Source: Elusimicrobiota bacterium (lineage in GTDB: Bacteria > Elusimicrobiota > Elusimicrobia > UBA1565 > UBA9628). Taken from it: a stretch of DNA of 5,891 nt. Below, piece by piece: positions 1 to 4,749 of the stretch. The position numbers and the translations under genes are program-made. Positions within the stretch are counted from its first letter, which is position 1; every line of letters begins with the position of its first letter. A model generated the notes under the pieces. That model was not told where the DNA came from. It did not search any database and worked only from the letters and a program-made list of their open reading frames with translations. Location of the stretch: positions 1-5,891 of the forward strand of contig JACQBB010000462.1 of the NCBI GenBank assembly GCA_016194625.1, written 5' to 3'.

Positions 1-842
1 CGGATGAGCGAGCCGCGCGAGCGCACGCGGTGGTAGGCCACGCCGATGCCGCCCGAGAACTTGGAGAGGAGCGCGATGTCGGTGTAGCGCTTGTAGATGG
101 ACTCGAGGTCGTCTTGCGGGCTGTCGAGCAGGTAGCAGGAGGACATCTGCGGGTGGCGCGTGCCCGAGTTGAAGAGCGTCGGCGAGCTCGGCATGTACTC
201 GAAGCGGGAGATGAGGTTGTACATCTCCACGGCTTCCTGCACGGTCTCGGCGAGGCCGCAGGCGACGCGCATGAAGAAGTACTGCGGGGTCTCCAGGACC
301 TCGCGGGTCTCCGGGTTCTTGAGCAGGTAGCGGTCGTACACCGTGCGCAGGCCGAAGTACTCGAAGAGCTCGCTGCGGGCGGGCTCGATCGCGTCGTTGA
401 GCTTGCGCGAGTTGGCGGCCACGAACTGGCCGACCTTCTCGGCGATCAGGCCGTGGCGGACGCCCGCCGCGATGGACTGCGAGAACGAGTGGATGTCCTG
501 GTTCTCGACCTCCTTGTGGATGTAGGTCGCCAGCAGGCGCGCCGCGAGGCGCGAGTACTCGGGCTCCTCGGCGATGAGGAGCGCCGAGGTCTGGATCGAG
601 AGGTTGTCGAGTTCCTTCGTGGTGGCGCCGTCGTACAGGCCGCCGATGGTCTTCGTCGCGATCTTGAGCACGTCGACGTTCTCAAGACCCTGGCCGCAGC
701 GCGCGACGGCGCGCACGATCTTGTTGACGTCGACGGGTTCGAGGGAGCCGTTGCGCTTGCGCACCTGCATCGTGGTGGCGTTCGCGTCCTCGTTGGCGTT
801 TCCGGCGGGGGTGACAGGCGTGTTCGAGGGTGCCGTGTTCAT
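1..842 (-). CDS. nrdA: Class I ribonucleoside-diphosphate reductase large (alpha) subunit, N-terminal part, cut by left edge
   Basis: Reduces ribonucleotides to deoxyribonucleotides in the cytoplasm, together with a radical-generating beta subunit not present here. The 280 complete residues show, in order: a Thr/Asn/Pro-rich leader (1-24); one ATP-cone allosteric domain beginning MQVRKRNG (about 25-115); the RNR_N helical domain (about 135-215); and the start of the catalytic barrel with SSCYLLD (234-240). Cys236 corresponds to the substrate-site cysteine of the redox-active pair (E. coli Cys225). The following SGGIGVAYHRVRSRGS segment (263-278) matches the family's GGIG...IRxxGS motif. The active-site loop cysteines and the C-terminal swinging-arm cysteines lie beyond the window. 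The ATG at 842 is preferred because GGAG lies 6 bases upstream; Met25 would trim the gene to the ATP cone but has no comparable ribosome site. The gene is transcribed divergently from the SCO gene. Class I is inferred from similarity to NrdA; a class II enzyme is less likely. Confidence 0.93.
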   Translation of the reverse strand, partial: MNTAPSNTPVTPAGNANEDANATTMQVRKRNGSLEPVDVNKIVRAVARCGQGLENVDVLKIATKTIGGLYDGATTKELDNLSIQTSALLIAEEPEYSRLAARLLATYIHKEVENQDIHSFSQSIAAGVRHGLIAEKVGQFVAANSRKLNDAIEPARSELFEYFGLRTVYDRYLLKNPETREVLETPQYFFMRVACGLAETVQEAVEMYNLISRFEYMPSSPTLFNSGTRHPQMSSCYLLDSPQDDLESIYKRYTDIALLSKFSGGIGVAYHRVRSRGSLI

Positions 843-848
843 CCTTTT

Positions 849-852
849 CTCC
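849..852 (-). promoter_or_regulatory. Ribosome binding site of nrdA
   Basis: GGAG on the minus strand, with 6 bases (AAAAGG) before the ATG at 842. It decides the start in favour of the 24-residue N-terminal leader over the internal Met25 at the ATP cone. Confidence 0.6.
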
Positions 853-921
853 GTGAATTTTGTAGCGTTGTCGTGCTCGGATCCGCGGCGCGGCCCGCGC
901 GCGTTTTCGAGCAAGGGCAGT

Positions 922-950
922 AGAATAACCGAAGATGTTTTTTTTGTAAA
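922..950 (-). promoter_or_regulatory. Candidate sigma-70-type promoter of nrdA
   Basis: On the minus strand, TTTACA (950-945, 5 of 6 to TTGACA) is followed after exactly 17 bases by TATTCT (927-922, 4 of 6 to TATAAT). The spacer contains a run of seven A. It lies in the only AT-rich part of the intergenic region and would give a leader of about 70 bases before the nrdA ATG. Found by eye, with no experimental support. Confidence 0.45.
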
Positions 951-970
951 GACCCACGCGTACCTATATC
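944..970 (+). promoter_or_regulatory. Weak candidate promoter of the SCO gene
   Basis: On the plus strand, TTGTAA (944-949) and TATATC (965-970) are each 4 of 6 to the sigma-70 boxes, but the 15-base spacer is short. Initiation would leave a leader of only about 13 bases, just enough for the AGGAG at 978-982. The -35 lies on the same base pairs as the -35 of the opposing nrdA promoter. This is a weak call, made because no better candidate exists in the 146-base gap. Confidence 0.22.
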
Positions 971-977
971 GTTGGAC

Positions 978-982
978 AGGAG
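978..982 (+). promoter_or_regulatory. Ribosome binding site of the SCO gene
   Basis: AGGAG with a 6-base spacer to the GTG at 989. This strong site supports a GTG start, which gives a complete lipoprotein signal peptide of the right length. Confidence 0.7.
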
Positions 983-988
983 TTTCGA

Positions 989-1549
989 GTGCTTTTGAGT
1001 GTCATCTTTTCGAGTGTGCTTTTCGTCATTTCGGGCTGTCAGCGCGCGCCGGCGCAGGCGCGCGCGCTGCCCGACTTCGCGCTCACCGGCGTCACCGTGG
1101 ACGGCGTCTCTCCGCTCGACCGCCGCGCGCTGCGCGGCCGCGCGTGGATCGCCGACTTCGTGTACACGCGCTGCTCGGGCCCGTGCCCGCTGCTGACCGC
1201 GCACATGGCGTCGCTGCAGAAGCGCGTGCCGAAGTCCGTCGGCCTGCTCTCGTTCACCGTGGACCCCGACCACGACTCGCCCGAGGTCCTCACGCTGTAC
1301 GCGAAGAGGTTCAAGGCCGACCCGCAGCGCTGGTTCTTCGTCACCGGCGACAAGCCCGAGCTGGTCAAGCTCTTCCGCGACGGCTTCCAGATCGCCGTCG
1401 CCGAGGATCCCGACGCGCCCGCCGGACAGACCGTCGCGCACACGACCAAGTTCGTGCTGATCGACGGCGAGGGCCTGATCCGCGGCTACTACGACGGCGA
1501 CGAGCTGGAGTCCCTCGACAAGCTCGCCAAGGACGCCGGCGGGCTCTAG
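989..1549 (+). CDS. SCO1/SenC-family lipoprotein (copper/thiol chaperone of the cell envelope)
   Basis: SCO proteins have a thioredoxin fold and deliver copper to, or reduce cysteines of, the CuA site of cytochrome c oxidase; some act in redox signalling. In this 186-residue protein the hydrophobic N-terminus ends in a lipobox ISGC, so Cys17 should be lipidated after cleavage. The hallmark copper ligands are present: CSGPC (Cys62 and Cys66) and the distal His151 in AHTTKFVLIDG. The family motif VDPDHDSP is at 91-98. Length is typical for a bacterial SCO protein. The start is GTG with a strong AGGAG. Residue +2 after the lipidated Cys is Gln rather than Asp, so by the E. coli rule it could go to the outer membrane, although SCO proteins usually work at the inner membrane. 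Its stop overlaps the stop of the convergent membrane-protein gene. No oxidase subunit gene is visible in the window. Confidence 0.92.
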   Translation: MLLSVIFSSVLFVISGCQRAPAQARALPDFALTGVTVDGVSPLDRRALRGRAWIADFVYTRCSGPCPLLTAHMASLQKRVPKSVGLLSFTVDPDHDSPEVLTLYAKRFKADPQRWFFVTGDKPELVKLFRDGFQIAVAEDPDAPAGQTVAHTTKFVLIDGEGLIRGYYDGDELESLDKLAKDAGGL

Positions 1550-1959
1550 CGCCGCGGGCGCAGGTGGAGGACGAGCGGGGCGAGGACGAGCGCGCCCAGC
1601 CAGGTGTGGATCGCGGCCGCGGCCGAGCGCGTCCCCGCGTCCGTCGCGTAGAAGAGGAACGGCACCGTCGCGATCACCGCGCCGAACGAGCCGACGAGGA
1701 CCCAGCCGCTGCGCCGCTTCTTGCGCTGCGCCAGCACCGGCTCGATGTGCGTCTTCCACAGGTAGCCGACGATCGGCAGGAAGGCCAGGCCCGCGACCGA
1801 GTGCGCGTGCAGGACCGGGACCTTCCACGGCGACGGCTCGAGGCCGTAGCCCGCGTCGGCCTGGAACCAGCGGGCCAGGACCCAGACCGCGGCGCCGCTC
1901 GCGTAGATCGCGGCGGTCAGCCCGAGCAGGACGGCCTTGAAGCGGGGGGAGAGCTTCAT
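1546..1959 (-). CDS. Small four-helix membrane protein, probable b-type cytochrome
   Basis: A 137-residue integral membrane protein with four predicted helices at about 9-31, 49-69, 85-105 and 116-133. Positive charges (N-terminal Lys/Arg, QRKKRRSG at 78-85, C-terminal RPRR) place both termini and the 2-3 loop in the cytoplasm. Histidines cluster at helix ends. His51/His53 and His118 sit at the periplasmic ends of helices 2 and 4, and His71 and His132 at the cytoplasmic ends, as expected for two stacked b haems in a four-helix bundle. I do not recognise a named family with certainty; DUF4405 or cytochrome-b561-like proteins are the closest idea. The start overlaps the stop of the FMN-binding protein gene by ATGA with no ribosome site of its own, so translation should be coupled. 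Inferred role: passing electrons across the membrane to that flavoprotein. Haem binding is inference. Confidence 0.8.
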   Translation of the reverse strand: MKLSPRFKAVLLGLTAAIYASGAAVWVLARWFQADAGYGLEPSPWKVPVLHAHSVAGLAFLPIVGYLWKTHIEPVLAQRKKRRSGWVLVGSFGAVIATVPFLFYATDAGTRSAAAAIHTWLGALVLAPLVLHLRPRR

Positions 1960-2507
1960 CGTGCCGGGTTCAGGACGCGGTGGACCGCCAGCACGCGGCG
2001 CACCGCGCGCGTCACGACGTCGGAGGTGATGCTCGCTCCGGTGACGTTGCGCAGGCCGCGGCGCAGCATCAGCTCGTCGTCGAGGCGGCGGCCGCGCAGG
2101 CGGTCGAGCCAGCCGCGCGGCGCCATGTACTCGTCGGGCTCGGCGAAGGCCAGGACCTCGACGCTCCGGATCGTCGCGTCGGGCGCGACGACGATCATCA
2201 GCGCCTCGTTCATCGTCCGCACCTTGTGCGCGTCGAAGTAGGCGGTCCCCAGCGCCCCGGACGAGGAGGCGCCGACGTAATAGGTCCAGACCTTCGACGC
2301 GACGGGCGCGCCGGCGTCGCGCGACGCGGCGTCCAGCTGGGCGTCGGTCAGGTAGGCGGTGCGGCGCTCCACCTTCGCCCCGGAGGGGAAGGCGACCGCG
2401 AGGGCCTGCTCCTGTGTGAGGAGGACCTTCGCGGCGGCGGCTCCTGGGACGGCGGCCGCCGCCGCGAAGGAGAGGATCAGAAGATGAAGCCGACGCCGAA
2501 GTTCCAT
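1956..2507 (-). CDS. Exported FMN_bind-domain flavoprotein
   Basis: A 183-residue protein with a Sec signal peptide (ELRRR n-region, hydrophobic core 9-20, cleavage near AAA at 24-26) and an FMN_bind domain like that of NqrC and RnfG. The C-terminal part carries FAEPDEYM (121-128) and LDDELMLRRG (142-151), leading to TGASITS (156-162), which aligns with the family's S/T-G-A-T attachment motif where ApbE links FMN covalently. The expected acceptor is Ser159 rather than Thr, and the usual Asp three residues before the motif is Arg153. It lies in the same operon as apbE, its likely modifying enzyme, and overlaps the four-helix membrane protein gene by ATGA. The ATG at 2507 lies 31 bases inside the porin gene and gives a clean signal peptide. 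A GTG at 2654 would add an Arg/Pro-rich stretch that is only the porin gene read in another frame. No Shine-Dalgarno is seen, so coupling to porin translation is likely. Confidence 0.85.
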   Translation of the reverse strand: MELRRRLHLLILSFAAAAAVPGAAAAKVLLTQEQALAVAFPSGAKVERRTAYLTDAQLDAASRDAGAPVASKVWTYYVGASSSGALGTAYFDAHKVRTMNEALMIVVAPDATIRSVEVLAFAEPDEYMAPRGWLDRLRGRRLDDELMLRRGLRNVTGASITSDVVTRAVRRVLAVHRVLNPAR

Positions 2508-3793
2508 TGGTTGACGCCCGTGCGGGCCTGGTTGCGCTTCCACTGCTGGTCGAGCTTCAGCGCGACCCGCGAGACGGGCTTGTAGGTCAGGCCGAGGGTG
2601 TACTCGACGCGGCTGTTGGCGGGGTCCTTCGCGTAGCCGTCCGGCACCCGCCACTGCGTATCATAGCGTTCGTAGCGGACGAAAGGCGAGAGGGCCTGGC
2701 CGCCCGCCTTCGGGAACAGCGAGAGCACGTCGAACGCCGCCTCGGCGTAGCCGCCGAACAGGCGCCGGCCGACCGACTGGTTCCCGGTGAAGCCCTGGGC
2801 GACGTTCAGGTCGCCGGCGTTGCCGACCGTGCCCTCGGCGTACAGCGCGCGCACGGAGGCGCCGCGCCAGGCCGCCTCGCCGTGCGCCTCCCACAGCGTC
2901 ACCGGGACGGTCGCGCCGGAGTTCACGCGCGCGGCGCGGCCCAGGTACAGGCCCGCTCCGGCCTTCACGCCCTCGACGACGGTCAAGTCCGCGCGCGACG
3001 CCCAGGCGAGGTCGTCGGCGGGGCTGTTCGTGCCCTCGGTCCGGCCGCCGCGCAGGCCGTTGGCGGCGGTGAAGCCGTCGGCGTCCGGGTCGGTGGACTT
3101 GGCGCCGGTCAGCGACGCCAGCGCGTAGGTCCGGTAGGCGAGCGGGCCGGCCTCGCCGAACACGCCGACGCCGTTCTCGTGCCAGGTCGAGGGGATGATC
3201 GTCTGCTCGACGCTGGGCCGGTTCACGCCGTGGAACGCGGTCGGCTCGTGCAGCTCGTTGACGAGCCCGAGCGGGACGATCACGTGGCCGACGCGCGCGC
3301 CGAGCGCCTTGAACGGCCGGTACTCGAGGTAGGCCTGCTCGACGGCCGCCTCGCCGCGGGCCTCGGAGCCCTCGCCGGTGCCGCCGTGCTCGAACTCGAA
3401 CTCCGAGTTCAGCAGGAGCGTGTCGGTGAACTTGTAGCCGGCGTACAGCACCATGCGCTGGAGGTCGGACTGCTTCTTGAGGCCGGAGGCGTCCCCGTTC
3501 TGCTTCGCGCGCGACGGGGCCTTGAACACGAACTCGCCGTAGCCGCCGAGCGAGACCTTGTCGAGGGCGGAGCCGTACACCTTCGACGCCGACGGGCTGA
3601 GGCCGGGCTGGGCGGGGACGGCGGACGGAGCCTCGGCGGCGGCGCCGAGACGCAGCTTCTCGAGCTCCGAGGTCAGCGCGTCGACCTTCCTCTCCAGCTC
3701 GCCCAGGCGGGCGGCGGGTGCGTCCTGAGCGCGGACGGGCGCCGCGGCGAACAGCGCGGCGGCGGACAGCAGTGCGGCGAGGGGACGGTTCAT
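2477..3793 (-). CDS. Outer-membrane porin with N-terminal coiled coil (OprP/OprO-like)
   Basis: A 438-residue outer-membrane beta-barrel protein. The signal peptide is at 1-22 (cleaved after VRA). A short coiled coil follows, with L30, L33, V37, L40, L44 and L47 in 3-4-3-4-3 spacing. A Pro/Ala/Ser linker (50-70) leads into a barrel of alternating aromatic and polar strands beginning SLGGYGEFVF (81-90). The barrel ends NFGVGFIF with a terminal Phe, the usual recognition signal for barrel assembly. The segment TIIPSTWHENGVGVFGE (about 198-214) and the EFEFEHGG/EQAYLEYRP region resemble proteins annotated as phosphate-selective porins, but substrate cannot be read from this. The start overlaps the apbE stop by ATGA and has its own AAAGGAG. 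In context it should supply the substrate or acceptor of the flavoprotein system encoded around it. Porin identity is firm and selectivity unknown. Confidence 0.88.
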   Translation of the reverse strand: MNRPLAALLSAAALFAAAPVRAQDAPAARLGELERKVDALTSELEKLRLGAAAEAPSAVPAQPGLSPSASKVYGSALDKVSLGGYGEFVFKAPSRAKQNGDASGLKKQSDLQRMVLYAGYKFTDTLLLNSEFEFEHGGTGEGSEARGEAAVEQAYLEYRPFKALGARVGHVIVPLGLVNELHEPTAFHGVNRPSVEQTIIPSTWHENGVGVFGEAGPLAYRTYALASLTGAKSTDPDADGFTAANGLRGGRTEGTNSPADDLAWASRADLTVVEGVKAGAGLYLGRAARVNSGATVPVTLWEAHGEAAWRGASVRALYAEGTVGNAGDLNVAQGFTGNQSVGRRLFGGYAEAAFDVLSLFPKAGGQALSPFVRYERYDTQWRVPDGYAKDPANSRVEYTLGLTYKPVSRVALKLDQQWKRNQARTGVNQWNFGVGFIF

Positions 3794-4638
3794 CGGGATT
3801 CTCCTTTATAAGACGGGTTTTCGGTGAAGAACGATCGTCCCGGGAAAGAAGGGGGAGTCTTTCCCAGGACGAAAAGGGCGGTGGACCAGGCGTCGGCCTC
3901 GGTCGCGGTGGGCAGGACGGCGGTCGCTTGGAGCGTGCGCCGGACGGGCCGGCCGTCGAACGGCGAGACGATGTGGCCGGGCCGCTCGGAGTCGCCGGAG
4001 GTCGACACGGACCCGGCCGTCAGGGCGATCGGGCCGCTCCGTCCCGGGACCGCGACGCTCCACTCGCCGCCGCCGGCGGGGGCGCCGAGCACGAGGATCT
4101 GTCCGCCGAAGTTCATCCGGGCGCGCACGACGCCGCGCGCGCGCAGGACCGCGGCCGCGCGGTCGAGGGCCCAGCCCTTGCCGATGCCGCCGAAGTCCAG
4201 CCCCATCCCGGCCTTCGGCAGCTCGATCGCGCGGGCCGCGGGGTCGAGGCGGACCCGGGCCCAGCCGACGAGCGGCAGCGCCGCCGGCCCGCGCTTCTCC
4301 AGCGGGAGCACGGTCGGGTCGAACGCCCCGCCGGTCGCGCGGGCCAGGCGCAGCGCCGCCTCGGTCTGCGCGTACAGCTCGGGCGAGGCGCGGAACGGCC
4401 CCTTGCCGGCGGCGGCGTTGAGGCGGTTCAGCTCGCTGTCCGGCTTGTACAGGCTGAGCACGCGGTCCCAGCGGTCGATCTCGTCGAACGCGGCGGCGGC
4501 GGCGGCGTCCGCGTCCGGTCCGCCCGAGGCTTCGATCGAGCACATCGTGCCCATCAGCCAGCGCATGCGCGCGGTCTCCGCGGCGGCGGGCGCGGCGGCG
4601 AGGAGCGCGGCGGCGACGAGCGTCTTATTGAGATTCAT
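3790..4638 (-). CDS. apbE: FAD:protein FMN transferase (ApbE), exported
   Basis: ApbE uses FAD and Mg2+ to transfer FMN onto a Thr or Ser of exported flavoproteins, releasing AMP. The 282-residue product shows a signal peptide (about 1-20, no lipobox, so soluble in the periplasm unlike lipidated E. coli ApbE). It carries the family motifs in order: LMGTMCSIEA (28-37), AFDPTVLPL (105-113), LDFGGIGKGWALD (147-159), NFGGQILVLG (176-185), STSGDSER (212-219), HIVSPFDGRP (222-231) and TEADAWSTALFVLG (246-259). The last contains the Mg-binding Asp249. Length is slightly short for the family (about 300-350). It heads the operon with an FMN_bind protein that is its probable substrate. The ATG at 4638 is preferred; a TTG at 4647 would add MLK, and neither has a Shine-Dalgarno. 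Its stop overlaps the porin start. Confidence 0.93.
   Translation of the reverse strand: MNLNKTLVAAALLAAAPAAAETARMRWLMGTMCSIEASGGPDADAAAAAAFDEIDRWDRVLSLYKPDSELNRLNAAAGKGPFRASPELYAQTEAALRLARATGGAFDPTVLPLEKRGPAALPLVGWARVRLDPAARAIELPKAGMGLDFGGIGKGWALDRAAAVLRARGVVRARMNFGGQILVLGAPAGGGEWSVAVPGRSGPIALTAGSVSTSGDSERPGHIVSPFDGRPVRRTLQATAVLPTATEADAWSTALFVLGKTPPSFPGRSFFTENPSYKGESR
3801..3807 (-). promoter_or_regulatory. Ribosome binding site of the porin gene
   Basis: AAAGGAG on the minus strand, 7 bases before the ATG at 3793 and lying inside the last codons of apbE. It is the only strong ribosome site inside this four-gene operon, which suggests the porin is made in larger amounts than its neighbours. 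Confidence 0.65.
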
Positions 4639-4651
4639 TTTCAACAAGGAC

Positions 4652-4681
4652 AGGATAGCACGGGTCCTTATTGAAATGCAA
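4652..4681 (-). promoter_or_regulatory. Candidate promoter of the apbE operon
   Basis: On the minus strand, TTGCAT (4681-4676) and TATCCT (4657-4652) each match 4 of 6 bases of the sigma-70 boxes, with an 18-base spacer. They lie in the AT-rich patch directly upstream of apbE. Transcription would begin around 4645, only about 7 bases before the ATG, which would make the apbE mRNA nearly leaderless and fits the missing Shine-Dalgarno. The -35 box falls inside the palindrome at 4669-4689. Confidence 0.35.
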
Positions 4682-4689
4682 TATCAATA
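4669..4689. promoter_or_regulatory. Fur-box-like palindromic operator upstream of apbE
   Basis: A 21-base imperfect palindrome, TATTGA...TCAATA on the minus strand, has 8 of 10 arm positions paired around a single centre base at 4679. Its 15-base core (4672-4686, minus strand TGATATTGCATTTCA) matches the 7-1-7 Fur consensus TGATAATNATTATCA at 10 of 14 defined positions. It sits in a GC-rich genome where such AT-rich symmetry is unlikely to persist by chance, 31 bases from the apbE start and over the candidate -35 box, the right place for a repressor. Other Fur-family regulators (Zur, PerR) could fit. Confidence 0.45.
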
Positions 4690-4701
4690 AGCGTCCGGGC
4701 G

Positions 4702-4734
4702 AAAAAAAGAGGGCCCGCCTCGCGGCGGGCCCTC
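4702..4734 (-). terminator. Intrinsic terminator of the tlpA-dsbA operon
   Basis: On the minus strand, a perfect 11-bp GC-rich stem (GAGGGCCCGCC pairing with GGCGGGCCCTC, arms 4724-4734 and 4709-4719) is closed by a GCGA tetraloop of the GNRA type. Seven T (4708-4702) follow immediately. It begins 15 bases after the DsbA stop codon. It separates that operon from the apbE promoter just downstream. Confidence 0.93.
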
Positions 4735-4749
4735 GTCCTCCGTCGGCGG

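Noticed and set aside
961..976. Possible NrdR box upstream of nrdA (CTATAT core).
   Set aside because: Only about 7 of 10 core positions fit, the right half lacks the conserved G, and the second box normally found nearby is missing.
983..1023. Imperfect direct repeat of TTTCGAGTG...CTTTT with a 25-base period at the start of the SCO gene.
   Set aside because: It lies across the start codon and hydrophobic signal-peptide codons, the copies are in different reading frames, and the repeat is short; most likely low-complexity chance.
1500..1600. GC-rich inverted segments around the convergent stop codons as a bidirectional terminator.
   Set aside because: The arms do not pair when aligned and there is no T-run on either strand.
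2508..2654. Upstream GTG start at 2654 extending the FMN_bind protein by 49 residues.
   Set aside because: The extension is Arg/Pro-rich, lies wholly within the porin gene in another frame, and would bury the good signal peptide that begins at the ATG at 2507.
2507..3811. Long plus-strand open frame antisense to the porin gene, and similar frames at 30-923, 574-2241 and 3718-4674.
   Set aside because: The products are Arg/Gly/Ala-rich low-complexity shadows without domains or ribosome sites, as expected opposite GC-rich genes; the other strand encodes clear protein families.
4639..4647. TTG start for apbE at 4647.
   Set aside because: It adds only MLK, has no ribosome site, and the ATG at 4638 gives an equally good signal peptide with a better codon.
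4669..4689. FNR-type site (TTGAT-N4-ATCAA) in the palindrome before apbE.
   Set aside because: The half-sites are too far apart (TTGA and TCAA separated by 9 bases), which fits a Fur-family 7-1-7 pattern better.
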